A DNA stretch of 52,453 bases from Candidatus Epulonipiscium fishelsonii. GTDB lineage: Bacteria > Bacillota > Clostridia > Lachnospirales > Cellulosilyticaceae. Below the pieces are notes generated by a model. The model saw only the letters and a program-made list of their open reading frames with translations, did not search any database and had not been told where the DNA came from. A program made the position numbers and the translations under genes. Shown here piece after piece: positions 1-7,533 of the stretch (position 1 is its first letter; the number at the start of each line of letters is the position of its first letter). The stretch covers positions 1 to 52,453 of the forward strand of contig LJDB01000007.1 of the NCBI GenBank assembly GCA_001983455.1, read 5' to 3'.

Positions 1-90
1 ATGGCTTGTTTTGTAAATATTCATTAGTGTAATGAATATTTATGCAATGAATAATAAGTGATAAGGAGAAATGGCTACAAATCTGTTCTA

Positions 91-270
91 ATTATGCGTG
101 GGATATGAATATTGAAGGAAAACTTTAATTATGTGTGAATATTGAAGAGAATTATGTGTAGGATACGAATTCTGAAGGAAAACTTTAATTATGTGTGAAT
201 ATTGAAGAGAATTATGTGTAGGATACGAATATTGAAGGAAAACTTTAATTATGTGTGAATATTGAAGAGA
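91..270. repeat. 60-bp tandem repeat, three units
   Basis: Three consecutive 60-bp units. The units starting at 121 and 181 differ at only two positions, and the flanking half units are more diverged. Each unit is itself two related pieces of about 25 and 35 bp that share AATTATGTGT and GAATATTGAAG. The exact period and near identity indicate recent tandem amplification. There are no unique spacers, so this is not a CRISPR array. Confidence 0.85.
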
Positions 271-644
271 AGCTCTAATTATAAGTAAGATATGCATTCT
301 AACTAAAAAGTTTATTATAGGATTAAAATTTCTTTAGTAGGCTTGCTAATACGCCACTTATTGTGAACAATTTACTTAATCTGTTTATAATCTCAAATGT
401 ACGATTATTAATAAGATAATACTATGTTTAGGATAAATATCAAAGCTTTAAATTTCTTGTAGAGATTATAAACAATATTTATATTGAATTAAACTAAGAC
501 CAATGCCGTGGTTTTCACTTGATGTTTGAAGCATATGTAACTTTTTTGAATTCGTGATATTCGTGATAATAGAAAAATCACTTTTAGTTTTTTCTTATTT
601 TGGTTTTTTTCGGATTGTTATGGGCTGTTAACCAGGAGTTACTT

Positions 645-719
645 ATTGTTTCGCATCTGCTCTACTACTTATTTTTTTCGCCTATTTGCTACTTAATTTT
701 CGTGGCTACTCTGCTACTT
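645..719. repeat. imperfect 24-26 bp tandem repeat, three units
   Basis: Units at 645-670, 671-694 and 695-719 each run from a T-rich start through TTCG and end in CTACTT. They are diverged, so the repeat is older than the 60-bp array upstream. It produces an apparently hydrophobic short reading frame that is probably not a protein. Confidence 0.55.
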
Positions 720-1039
720 GTTTTTTCACATGGGTTAACTGTTAAAGTATATACCTATATCGAACAAAATTCAATTGACAAAATACCCTAGTATATTCCT
801 TATCACTAGTCAATTCTGTCCAATACAATTGGCATTACTCTTAAATGCATAAGTGTGCAATTTATATGCATAATTAATTCTAACATTTGCCTGCAATATT
901 ACATTGCCATTTATTATTTATTTATTATTTATATTGAAGTACTAAAATACTTAAGTAGCACAAATGGTGATACATCTTAATTTCCACTTTCGATGAAGGT
1001 TGCGTTAATATTATTAGAGCTAAGATGTTAAAATATGTC

Positions 1040-1068
1040 TTGACAAAACTAGGCATATCTTATATAAT
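1040..1068 (+). promoter_or_regulatory. sigma-A promoter of the ylxM-ffh operon
   Basis: TTGACA at 1040-1045 and TATAAT at 1063-1068 are separated by 17 bp, a perfect consensus. The ylxM start lies 44 bp downstream of the -10 box. Confidence 0.9.
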
Positions 1069-1111
1069 TCACCTGTAAAGCAAAAAAGCGTTACAAGCAA
1101 TGAGGTGTGAT

Positions 1112-1429
1112 ATGGAGAAATTTCTTGAAATAACATATTTATTTGACTTCTATCATTCGCTTCTTACACAGAAACAGCAGGACATAATAGTCAAATATTA
1201 TTTTGAAGATTTATCTTTAGCTGAAATTGGAGAAATTTTAAATATAAGCCGACAAGGCGTATATGATAGTATAAAAAAAGCTGAGCAAAAACTATTTGAA
1301 TATGAACAAAAGCTAAAATTATGGCACAAGTTTAAACAGCAAAATAGCTTGCTTAATCAATTAGAAGAACTTAATATAGATAATTTAGCTGTTAGAGATT
1401 TAATATATCAATTAAGAAGTGAACTTTAA
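1112..1429 (+). CDS. ylxM: YlxM family SRP-associated helix-turn-helix protein
   Basis: A 105-residue DNA-binding-like protein of the YlxM/UPF0122 family, known to be encoded next to ffh and linked to signal recognition particle function. The N-terminal LFDFYHSLLTQKQQ and the sigma-70 region-4-like helix-turn-helix (LSLAEIGEILNISRQGVYD) are family signatures. The ATG at 1112 is preferred over an in-frame ATG at 1100, because GAGGTG (1102-1107) then sits at a proper distance upstream. ffh follows 20 bp after the stop, so the two are cotranscribed. Confidence 0.9.
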   Translation: MEKFLEITYLFDFYHSLLTQKQQDIIVKYYFEDLSLAEIGEILNISRQGVYDSIKKAEQKLFEYEQKLKLWHKFKQQNSLLNQLEELNIDNLAVRDLIYQLRSEL

Positions 1430-1449
1430 GGTTAAGAAAGGAGATAAAT

Positions 1450-2790
1450 ATGGCATTTGATCAATTATCAACCAAATTACAAGACGTTTTTAAGCAGCTA
1501 AAAAGTAAAGGGAAGCTTTCCGAAAAAGACATAAAAGTTGCTTTAAGAGAAGTTAAACTTGCTCTTTTAGAGGCTGACGTAAACTTTAAAGTTGTTAAAG
1601 ACTTTATAAAAAGTATTCAAGAAAGAGCTGTTGGAGTAGAAGTTTTAGAAAGTCTTACTCCAGGGCAGCAAGTTATAAAAATTGTAAATGATGAACTCGT
1701 AGCTCTTATGGGTTCCACTCAAAGCAAAATATTATTTGCATCAAAAGGAATTACTCCGATTATGATGGTTGGACTGCAAGGGGCAGGAAAAACCACAACT
1801 ACAGCAAAGCTTGCAAATCTTATAAAATCACAAGGGAAAAGACCACTTTTGGTGGCGTGTGATATTTATAGACCAGCGGCTATAGATCAGCTAAAAAAAG
1901 TTGGGGCACAAGTGAATGTTCCTGTGTTTGAGATGGGTAACAAAGTTAGCCCAGTGGAAATTGCAAAAGCAGGAATGGCTCATGCTAAAGAGAACAACTA
2001 TGATGTTGTATTAATAGACACTGCAGGACGACTTCATATAGATGAAGTTTTAATGGATGAATTGAAGTTTATTAAGCAAGAAACAAAACCAAGAGAGATT
2101 TTACTAGTTGTTGATGCAATGACAGGGCAAGATGCTGTTAATGTTGCAGAGTCTTTTAACGATGCACTAGGTATTGATGGAATTGTTATGACAAAGCTTG
2201 ATGGAGATAATAGAGGTGGAGCAGCACTTTCTGTAAAAGCAGTAACTAATAAGCCAATTAAATATGTTGGTATGGGAGAAAAGTTAGCAGATTTAGAACC
2301 ATTTTATCCTGATAGAATGGCTTCACGTATATTAGGCATGGGTGATGTGCTTACTCTTATCGAAAAAGCTCAACAAAATATTGACGAAGCACAAGCTAAA
2401 GAATTTGAAGCTAAGCTAAAAAAAGCAGAGTTCAATTTTGAAGATTTTCTTGTACAAATGCAACAAGTTAAAAACATGGGACCTATTGGAGATCTACTAA
2501 AAATGTTGCCAGGAGCAAATGCTGCAAAAATGGCAGACATTCAAGTAGATGATAAGCAATTGGTTCGTGTTGAAGCTATTATACTTTCAATGACAAAGGA
2601 AGAAAGGTTAAATCCTAGTATTTTAAATATGTCTAGAAAGAAACGTATAGCAAAAGGTAGTGGTTGTGATATAAGCGAAGTAAACCGATTGATTAAGCAG
2701 TTTGAACAAATGAAAAGCATGATGAAGCAATTTTCAGGCATGATGAAAGGCAAAAAAGGAAGAAATAAGAAATTTCCTTTTTTGCAATAA
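1450..2790 (+). CDS. ffh: signal recognition particle GTPase Ffh
   Basis: The protein subunit of SRP. With 4.5S RNA it binds nascent signal sequences and docks through GTP-dependent pairing with FtsY at the membrane. It has 446 residues, normal for the family. The N domain covers about residues 1-90. The G domain has P-loop GLQGAGKTTTT near residue 108, DTAGR near 190 and TKLDGD near 247. The methionine-rich M domain covers about 300-446 and ends in a basic stretch. A strong AAGGAG-type site precedes the start. rpsP follows after 21 bp. Confidence 0.97.
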   Translation: MAFDQLSTKLQDVFKQLKSKGKLSEKDIKVALREVKLALLEADVNFKVVKDFIKSIQERAVGVEVLESLTPGQQVIKIVNDELVALMGSTQSKILFASKGITPIMMVGLQGAGKTTTTAKLANLIKSQGKRPLLVACDIYRPAAIDQLKKVGAQVNVPVFEMGNKVSPVEIAKAGMAHAKENNYDVVLIDTAGRLHIDEVLMDELKFIKQETKPREILLVVDAMTGQDAVNVAESFNDALGIDGIVMTKLDGDNRGGAALSVKAVTNKPIKYVGMGEKLADLEPFYPDRMASRILGMGDVLTLIEKAQQNIDEAQAKEFEAKLKKAEFNFEDFLVQMQQVKNMGPIGDLLKMLPGANAAKMADIQVDDKQLVRVEAIILSMTKEERLNPSILNMSRKKRIAKGSGCDISEVNRLIKQFEQMKSMMKQFSGMMKGKKGRNKKFPFLQ

Positions 2791-2811
2791 AAACTTATGA
2801 GGTGAATTAGA

Positions 2812-3057
2812 ATGGTTAAAATTAGATTAAAAAGAATGGGCGCAAAGAAAGCTCCTTTTTACAGAATTGTTGTTGCAGATGCACGTGCACCAAGAGACGG
2901 ACGTTTTATTGAAGAAATAGGGTTTTATAACCCATGTCGTGAACCAAACGAATTAAAAATTGACAAAGAAGCAGTTGAAAAATGGTTATTAAAAGGGGCT
3001 CAACCAACAGATACAGTACGTGCTTTAATTAAAAAATCTGGAATTGAAGCAAAATAA
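2812..3057 (+). CDS. rpsP: 30S ribosomal protein S16
   Basis: An 81-residue small-subunit protein needed for 30S assembly. It opens with the typical [20 protein letters not shown] and contains [16 protein letters not shown], both S16 signatures. GAGGTG lies upstream of the ATG. Its place between ffh and khpA is the standard Firmicutes order. Confidence 0.97.
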   Translation: MVKIRLKRMGAKKAPFYRIVVADARAPRDGRFIEEIGFYNPCREPNELKIDKEAVEKWLLKGAQPTDTVRALIKKSGIEAK

Positions 3058-3075
3058 TTTATTTGAGGAAAATTG

Positions 3076-3306
3076 ATGAAACAATTAGTAGAAACGATAG
3101 TTAACGAACTAGTGGATAATCCAGAGGAAGTTGAAGTTTTGGTCAATGAAACTGACTATGAAATATTTGTAAGCATTAAAGTAAACCCAAAAGAAATTGG
3201 CAAAATAATTGGTAAACAAGGCAAAAATATTAATGCTATACGTAATATATTAAAATCGGTTAATATGCCAACTAGAAAGAAAGTTTCGCTAGAAATTATA
3301 GAATGA
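3076..3306 (+). CDS. khpA: KH-domain RNA-binding protein KhpA
   Basis: A 76-residue single KH-domain protein (YlqC/KhpA). In other Firmicutes KhpA pairs with KhpB/Jag and affects cell division and RNA regulation. The GKIIGKQGKNINAIR segment carries the GxxG loop that contacts RNA. The ATG at 3076 is chosen over the TTG directly before it because GAGGA (3065-3069) is then correctly spaced. The stop codon is the first base pairs of the following terminator hairpin. Confidence 0.92.
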   Translation: MKQLVETIVNELVDNPEEVEVLVNETDYEIFVSIKVNPKEIGKIIGKQGKNINAIRNILKSVNMPTRKKVSLEIIE

Positions 3307-3340
3307 AAAGACTAGGGTGACCAACCCTAGTCTTTTCTAT
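3306..3340 (+). terminator. Rho-independent terminator after khpA
   Basis: A 13-bp perfect stem, 3306-3318 with 3324-3336, and a 5-nt loop. The 3' arm ends in a T run followed by CTATTTT. It lies inside the ribosomal operon, so it may attenuate transcription into rimM-trmD rather than end it completely. Confidence 0.85.
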
Positions 3341-3363
3341 TTTGCATAATAAGGAGTGATAGT

Positions 3364-3858
3364 ATGTATTCTATCGGAAAAATTATAAATACACATGGTT
3401 TAAAAGGCGAATTAAAAATAATGCCTAGTACAGAAGATATTGAGAGATTTAAAAAATTAAGTAAAGTTTTCTTAGAAAGAAAAACATTAACTGAACAAGA
3501 AATTGAAACCGTTAGATTTCACAAAAACATGGTGCTTTTAAAATTTAAAGGTATTGACACAATTGAAGAGGCTGAGAAATTAAAAAATAGTATTATAAAA
3601 ATAAATAAAGAAGATGCTCTACCTTTAAACGAAAACGAATATTACATCAATGATTTGTATGACATGAAAGTTGTTACAGATGAAGGCATAGAGCTTGGTA
3701 TAATTGAGGACATTATGTTTACATCAGCAAATGATGTCTATGTAGTTAAAACACAAACAAAGCCAGTTTTAATTCCAGCTATTAAGCAATGTATCTTAAA
3801 TGTTGATGTCCCAAATAACACTATGACTATAAAGGTAATTAAAGGACTTTTAGACTAA
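3364..3858 (+). CDS. rimM: 16S rRNA processing/maturation factor RimM
   Basis: A 164-residue assembly factor that binds S19 and the 16S rRNA 3' domain. The N-terminal RimM beta-barrel starts with IGKIINTHGLKGELKI, and a C-terminal PRC-barrel (YYINDLYDMKVV ... VLIPAI) follows. Length is normal. The TAA stop overlaps the trmD ATG by one base, giving translational coupling. Confidence 0.95.
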   Translation: MYSIGKIINTHGLKGELKIMPSTEDIERFKKLSKVFLERKTLTEQEIETVRFHKNMVLLKFKGIDTIEEAEKLKNSIIKINKEDALPLNENEYYINDLYDMKVVTDEGIELGIIEDIMFTSANDVYVVKTQTKPVLIPAIKQCILNVDVPNNTMTIKVIKGLLD

Positions 3859-4541
3859 TGAAAATTACAATAATGACTTTATTTCCAGAAATGATAGAGC
3901 AGTCTATTAGTCATAGCATTATTGGCAGAGCTATAAAAAAACAGTTGCTTGATATAACAGCTATAAACATAAGAGACTTTGCAAATAACAAACATAAGAA
4001 AGTAGATGATTATCCATTTGGAGGGGGGGCTGGTATGCTTATCATGGCTCCTCCAGTAAAAGATTGTTATAACCATATTTTATCAAGTTCATCAACAACC
4101 AATCCGCCAGTAATATATATGACTCCTCAAGGCAAAGTATGGAACCAAGCTATGGCACAAGAATTTTCTAAAGAAAAAGAAATTATTCTGCTATGTGGAC
4201 ACTATGAGGGAATTGACCAACGAGTAATTGATGAAATTGTAACACATGAGGTGTCTATAGGAGACTATATTTTAACTGGTGGGGAGCTTGCTGCTTTAGT
4301 TGTTATTGATAGCATTTCAAGACTAGTCGAGGGAGTACTGGGTAAGCAGGAGTCTTTTCAAGATGAAAGCTTTTCAAATGGACTTTTAGAATATCCTCAA
4401 TATACAAAACCTAGGATATATAACGGAGTAGAAGTTCCCGAAATACTACTTTCAGGCCATCATAAAAATATAGAGAAATATAACAGGCAACAAGCACTAG
4501 AAGTTACACGCAAGAAACGACCTGAATTACTCATAGATTAA
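3858..4541 (+). CDS. trmD: tRNA (guanine-N1)-methyltransferase TrmD
   Basis: Methylates G37 of tRNAs using SAM, which prevents +1 frameshifting. It is a 227-residue SPOUT/trefoil-knot enzyme. GHYEGIDQRV and the knot segment VSIGDYILTGGELA are intact. The start overlaps the rimM stop. The last part of the gene (4435-4507) is duplicated at 5451-5523 beyond the next gene, and the normal partner rplS is displaced by 7.7 kb. The gene itself is full length. Confidence 0.97.
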   Translation: MKITIMTLFPEMIEQSISHSIIGRAIKKQLLDITAINIRDFANNKHKKVDDYPFGGGAGMLIMAPPVKDCYNHILSSSSTTNPPVIYMTPQGKVWNQAMAQEFSKEKEIILLCGHYEGIDQRVIDEIVTHEVSIGDYILTGGELAALVVIDSISRLVEGVLGKQESFQDESFSNGLLEYPQYTKPRIYNGVEVPEILLSGHHKNIEKYNRQQALEVTRKKRPELLID

Positions 4542-4635
4542 ATATATCCTAGGCAATTGGGTTTTCTCATGAACTGCAAACTTTCAATTTGTTATCATAA
4601 ATCGAGTCTTAAAATACACGCAAATAAGTTTGATG

Positions 4636-4664
4636 TTGAATAAAAATTTATTATGTGTTATAAT
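4636..4664 (+). promoter_or_regulatory. promoter of the NADAR cassette
   Basis: TTGAAT at 4636-4641 and TATAAT at 4659-4664 have 17-bp spacing. It gives the inserted cassette its own transcription start, independent of the trmD operon. Confidence 0.75.
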
Positions 4665-4689
4665 TTTAGCGAGATTTAACAAGGAGATT

Positions 4690-4755
4690 ATGGTTAAGAA
4701 GAAAATAAGCTATGCTTTTGGAAAATCTCCTTGGGAGTTGAAAGGGGTAAGTTAA
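4690..4755 (+). CDS. 21-residue peptide translationally coupled to the NADAR gene
   Basis: A 21-codon frame (start MVKKKISYAFGKSPW) with AAGGAG at 4681-4686, only 3 nt before its ATG. Its TAA stop overlaps the ATG of the next gene in TAATG, so translation could be coupled. It might be a leader peptide or the remains of a partner gene, for example a toxin reduced to one end. I do not recognise it. Confidence 0.4.
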   Translation: MVKKKISYAFGKSPWELKGVS

Positions 4756-5414
4756 TGGCAAAACGACCAGTATATATAGTTTCTATGAGAGATGCACTTG
4801 TAGATGAATTATATATAGACTTTGATTGGTATTCAGGGTTTGCAATAACACAAAAACAAAAATCTATAAAAAGCTTACATGAAAATTTTGTAAAAGATAA
4901 CAAGGATAAAAAGGTGCTAGAAATTTCGAGTAAATCACCAACCTCTTTAGGTGTAAGTCTAAGTGCATTTAATTTAATGATTAATAAAAAGAACTCAGAA
5001 GAAAAATTCAGTGTTGAGTGTGCGTTTCAATCAAGTAAAGTATTTGAAAACGGAGGACCTTATAAAGAACTCTTATCCAAAAGTTCTTTAGAGGCAAAAA
5101 AGTATGATAAGTTAACAACTTCTGGAGATTTAATAAACTTTCAATACAATAATGTTGATTGGGAGCTAGAACCTAAAACTTTATTTTATGATTGGTTATA
5201 TATTACTGCTTTGTCATTAGACATCAATAAAGATTTGGCTACTCAACTATTAGAATATAATGCATTTACAGATATTGAATTTAATCCCAAAAAATCAGTT
5301 AACTGCCAAGCATACTCAGCTGCTTTATATGTGTCTTTATATAGAAGAGGCTTGTTGCAAAAAGCATTAACAAGCATTGATGAATATAAAAAAGTAGTAT
5401 TGACCACAAAATGA
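4755..5414 (+). CDS. NADAR-like (DarT1-associated antitoxin type) protein
   Basis: A 219-residue protein that I match from memory to the DUF6977 / DarT1-associated NADAR family. NADAR proteins remove ADP-ribose from guanine bases modified by DarT1-type toxins. Segments typical of the group are WYSGFAITQKQKSIKSLH, ISSKSPTSLGV-LSAFNLMI, FSVECAFQSSKVFENGGPY, LEPKTLFYDWLYI and FTDIEFNPKKS-NCQA. The ATG at 4755 follows AAGGGG at good spacing. No DarT-like toxin gene is adjacent. The cassette has its own promoter and sits between two copies of the trmD 3' end, so it looks acquired. The family assignment is from motif memory, and activity is inferred. Confidence 0.6.
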   Translation: MAKRPVYIVSMRDALVDELYIDFDWYSGFAITQKQKSIKSLHENFVKDNKDKKVLEISSKSPTSLGVSLSAFNLMINKKNSEEKFSVECAFQSSKVFENGGPYKELLSKSSLEAKKYDKLTTSGDLINFQYNNVDWELEPKTLFYDWLYITALSLDINKDLATQLLEYNAFTDIEFNPKKSVNCQAYSAALYVSLYRRGLLQKALTSIDEYKKVVLTTK

Positions 5415-5450
5415 AATAGTCATAAACATATATATAACCTAGGGCGTATA

Positions 5451-5523
5451 TTCCCGAAATACTACTTTCAAGCTATCATAAAAACATCGAGAAATATAAC
5501 AAGCAAAAAGCACTAGAAGTTAC
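5451..5523 (+). pseudogene. duplicated trmD 3' end fragment
   Basis: 73 bp matching trmD positions 4435-4507 with 6 mismatches and no gaps by manual alignment. It would encode a diverged piece of the TrmD C-terminus (PEILLSSYHKNIEKYNKQ). It directly follows the NADAR gene, so that gene is flanked by direct repeats of trmD. This suggests insertion by recombination at the trmD 3' end, with the older or incoming copy left behind. Confidence 0.85.
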
Positions 5524-5563
5524 CTTCCGCATTTAGCATATTTTAATTTTAGTGAGGAGGCTT

Positions 5564-5691
5564 TTTATCTACTTCTTGAAATTTTAAACGCACCATTGAT
5601 TTGCCAATAGCCTCGTCAATAGTGTGTTCTTTTGTCTTTATTCATAATAAGCTGAACTGCCAGCTGCAACGGCACCTATAATATCTTCCCA
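5564..5691 (-). pseudogene. possible small gene remnant downstream of ccdA
   Basis: Directly after the ccdA stop, the same frame reads EDIIGAVAAGSSAYYE before a TAA. A shifted frame then reads KEHTIDEAIGKSMVRLKFQ before a stop near 5564. Together they look like one small protein split by a frameshift. I do not recognise the family. The alternative is chance open frame in a low-complexity region. Confidence 0.35.
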
Positions 5692-6384
5692 TTAAAATGC
5701 TAGATAAAACATATAAAATCCTATCAATGTCATCGCAAGTCCCATAATTACTTTTAATATATTACTTAGTTTGCCATACTTTTCGTTTTGTGATAATTTT
5801 TGTACAAATCCGATAGATGTACCACAGATAACTGCTAGTATACCATGACCTATAGAGTAAAGTAACAACAGTAAAATGCCCCAAGCAAGATTACCTTTTC
5901 CAGCTACAACTGCCAAAAGGGCAATTAGCACTGGGGTAGAGCATGGCGATGAAAAAACACCACCTAAAATACCACCAATGAATGCACCTACATAGCCTTT
6001 CTTGGTATTCTTAGAAATAAGGTAACTTGATGGAATGATTTCATAAAGTTCCCAAGTTTGTAGTGCCATAAGCATCATGAGGATACCTAAAATGAGATAC
6101 CACCAAGTAGCTTGTGTGCCGATTAGATTTCCTGCCATTGTCGCAATAACACCTAGTGAGGTAAATGTCACTCCAGAGCCAATTGCAAATGTTAGTGACA
6201 AGTTAAATGCTCTTTTTGTTGTTCGTTCACCTGTACCCCCGACATACCCTACAATAAGTGGAACACTGGACAATGCACAAGGCGTAAACGATGTTAATAC
6301 ACCAGCTAAAAGTGCGAGAAGTGGAGCTACCCATGTGTTGTCAATGATTAGTGTTGACAGTGCTTCAAGCCATGTATAAATCAT
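5692..6384 (-). CDS. CcdA-like membrane thiol-disulfide transporter
   Basis: A 230-residue, six-helix membrane protein of the CcdA/DsbD transmembrane family, which passes electrons from cytoplasmic thioredoxin to extracytoplasmic thiol proteins. The two functional cysteines are seen in SFTPCALSSVP and FSSPCSTPVL. Its ATG overlaps the stop of the thioredoxin-like gene by one base, so the pair is coupled and likely works as a unit. In some Clostridia such pairs sit in arsenic or organoarsenical loci with ArsR-type regulators. The decayed operator region upstream would fit, but the substrate is not determined. Confidence 0.85.
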   Translation of the reverse strand: MIYTWLEALSTLIIDNTWVAPLLALLAGVLTSFTPCALSSVPLIVGYVGGTGERTTKRAFNLSLTFAIGSGVTFTSLGVIATMAGNLIGTQATWWYLILGILMMLMALQTWELYEIIPSSYLISKNTKKGYVGAFIGGILGGVFSSPCSTPVLIALLAVVAGKGNLAWGILLLLLYSIGHGILAVICGTSIGFVQKLSQNEKYGKLSNILKVIMGLAMTLIGFYMFYLAF

Positions 6385-6914
6385 TATTCTACCCCCATAT
6401 CTGCTAAAATAAGTCGCATTTGGTTTTCTGTTAAACCACCTTGGTGTGCTGTAAAAATATGCTCCTCAGTTTCACGATCTGCATACATAGCAAATTGTAT
6501 TGTACTGGCTATTTCATCACTTGGCATATAAGGTGTTCCATCTGCATTGATTATGATTTGTGTTGGGATTACTTGAACTGGGAAAGCTGTGGCTGCTTCG
6601 GGTACTTTCCATACATCTACAAACTGTATAATGGCTTTTTCTTGCATTTCTTTATTAAGTGTAACAAGCACCGGAGCCATTTCCTTGCAAGGTACACATT
6701 CATCTGCACCAAAATCAATGATGATTGGTAATTCATGTTCTTTAAGTTGCTCTAAATCAACATTTGTTACATTCAGAGGAAACTTACTATCTGTGCTAGT
6801 TGAAATTTTTTCTTGATCCACTTGATTTTGTGTAAACCAAATACCCACTACAATACATATCATCAAAACTGGAATTAAGATTTTTGCTATTTCTTTATTT
6901 TTCATATTCTTCAT
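6384..6914 (-). CDS. membrane-anchored thioredoxin-like protein
   Basis: A 176-residue protein with an N-terminal membrane anchor (ILIPVLMICIVVGIWF) and an extracytoplasmic thioredoxin fold. The redox motif is CVPC in FGADECVPCKEM, and the cis-proline lies in VIPTQIII. It is probably the redox partner of the CcdA-like protein encoded directly downstream with a one-base overlap. A GGAG site precedes the ATG. Nothing resembling a cytochrome c assembly gene is nearby, so general thiol reduction or metalloid detoxification is more likely than cytochrome maturation. Confidence 0.85.
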   Translation of the reverse strand: MKNMKNKEIAKILIPVLMICIVVGIWFTQNQVDQEKISTSTDSKFPLNVTNVDLEQLKEHELPIIIDFGADECVPCKEMAPVLVTLNKEMQEKAIIQFVDVWKVPEAATAFPVQVIPTQIIINADGTPYMPSDEIASTIQFAMYADRETEEHIFTAHQGGLTENQMRLILADMGVE

Positions 6915-6924
6915 TCTCCTTAAA

Positions 6925-7074
6925 TTAATAGATGTTCGATTGCATTAAAGAAACCACTTGTGATAATAAACCTGTTGCATAAATAGCAATAAATTTACCT
7001 AAAAGTTTAGGTGTAACTGTTTTTTCAGCATACATCCGAAAACCAACAAGAGTTGTAAGATTGATATTAAATCA
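6925..7074 (-). pseudogene. C-terminal remnant of a membrane protein
   Basis: An open stretch of 49 codons ending at 6925, just upstream of the thioredoxin gene on the same strand. It contains YAEKTVTPKLLGKFIAIYAT and a hydrophobic run. It starts at a stop codon inside the first operator-like palindrome and has no start signal. It looks like the tail of a deleted transporter gene of the same operon. The family is not recognised. Confidence 0.45.
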
Positions 7075-7086
7075 AATATTTTTGAT
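7071..7086. promoter_or_regulatory. operator-like palindrome, copy 1
   Basis: ATCAAATATTTTTGAT is a 6+4+6 inverted repeat identical to the one at 7286-7301. The pattern resembles ArsR/CadC-family operators (TCAAAT ... TTTGA). It lies between the terminator-like hairpin and the membrane-protein remnant. Confidence 0.5.
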
Positions 7087-7099
7087 ATTAAATTCTTTT

Positions 7100-7125
7100 A
7101 AAAAGCCATCATTAGATGGCTTTTT
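7100..7125. terminator. bidirectional hairpin within the decayed leader
   Basis: A perfect 11-bp stem (7100-7110 with 7115-7125) and ATTA loop, flanked by A and T runs, so it could terminate on either strand. It stands between the minus-strand promoter at 7312-7338 and the thioredoxin gene, and could attenuate that transcript. Confidence 0.6.
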
Positions 7126-7285
7126 AAGGGCATTTATAAACAGTTTGCATCGTATGTACCGTCGTAATATCTTTCAAAATGGCTTCGCAAATTCACTTTT
7201 CTTTATTACCCTTTACATCTTCCAATTACTAATTACTTTACAAATTTTTGATATTTCATATGTATTAGACAATCACTTTTTTCAA

Positions 7286-7301
7286 ATCAAATATTTTTGA
7301 T
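7286..7301. promoter_or_regulatory. operator-like palindrome, copy 2
   Basis: Identical 16-bp palindrome to 7071-7086, placed just downstream of a minus-strand promoter, where a bound repressor would block transcription. No intact ArsR-type regulator gene is in the window. The stretch between the two copies holds only short open frames and looks like a deleted regulator gene. Confidence 0.55.
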
Positions 7302-7311
7302 CTAACACTAA

Positions 7312-7338
7312 TGTATACCATTTCAGTGGTTTTGTCAA
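7312..7338 (-). promoter_or_regulatory. promoter of the thioredoxin/ccdA unit
   Basis: On the minus strand TTGACA (7338-7333) is followed 15 bp later by TATACA (7317-7312). TACATT at 17-bp spacing is an alternative -10. The operator-like palindrome begins 10 bp further downstream. Confidence 0.6.
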
Positions 7339-7468
7339 TGGTCAAACAAAAAAAGTTGAATGATAAATCAAAGGTATTTTGCAAAATTGTGGTAAAAATA
7401 TTAAACTATAGATCATTTTTGTAAGGATTACTATAGACTTCTAAGTAAATACATGTTAAAATTAACAA

Positions 7469-7477
7469 TGGTATAAT
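7469..7477 (+). promoter_or_regulatory. extended -10 promoter for the sugar-acid operon
   Basis: TGGTATAAT gives an extended -10 (TG at 7469-7470, TATAAT at 7472-7477). No good -35 is visible. It is 57 bp ahead of the permease start. Confidence 0.55.
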
Positions 7478-7533
7478 TATGAATAGTTGTTCTTACTGAA
7501 AAATTGTACTAAAATATTAAGGGGGAGATATTT

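Larger units (their letters stand above)
1..1039. other. non-coding left end
   Basis: About 1 kb with no convincing gene. Short open frames at 88-297 (minus) and 600-791 (TTG start) are by-products of the two repeats listed separately, and neither has a ribosome binding site. An upstream gene may end just outside the window. Besides the repeats there is a doubled TTCGTGATA at 551-569, whose second copy resembles the hairpin-associated motif described in the findings. Confidence 0.6.
6915..7533. other. 618-bp gap between divergent units
   Basis: No intact gene. It holds the membrane-protein remnant, two identical operator-like palindromes, the bidirectional hairpin, the minus promoter, and the plus promoter for the permease gene near 7469-7477. 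A plus-strand open frame at 7061-7300 reads through the palindromes and hairpin and is unlikely to be real. Confidence 0.6.

Noticed and set aside
91..270. Possible CRISPR array
   Set aside because: The 60-bp units are contiguous and have no unique spacers. No cas genes are present.
600..791. 63-residue hydrophobic open frame
   Set aside because: It is generated by the 25-bp repeat, starts with TTG without a ribosome site, and has no recognisable relatives.
7061..7300. 79-residue plus-strand open frame
   Set aside because: It runs through two operator-like palindromes and a hairpin, has no ribosome site, and its composition is that of non-coding AT-rich DNA.
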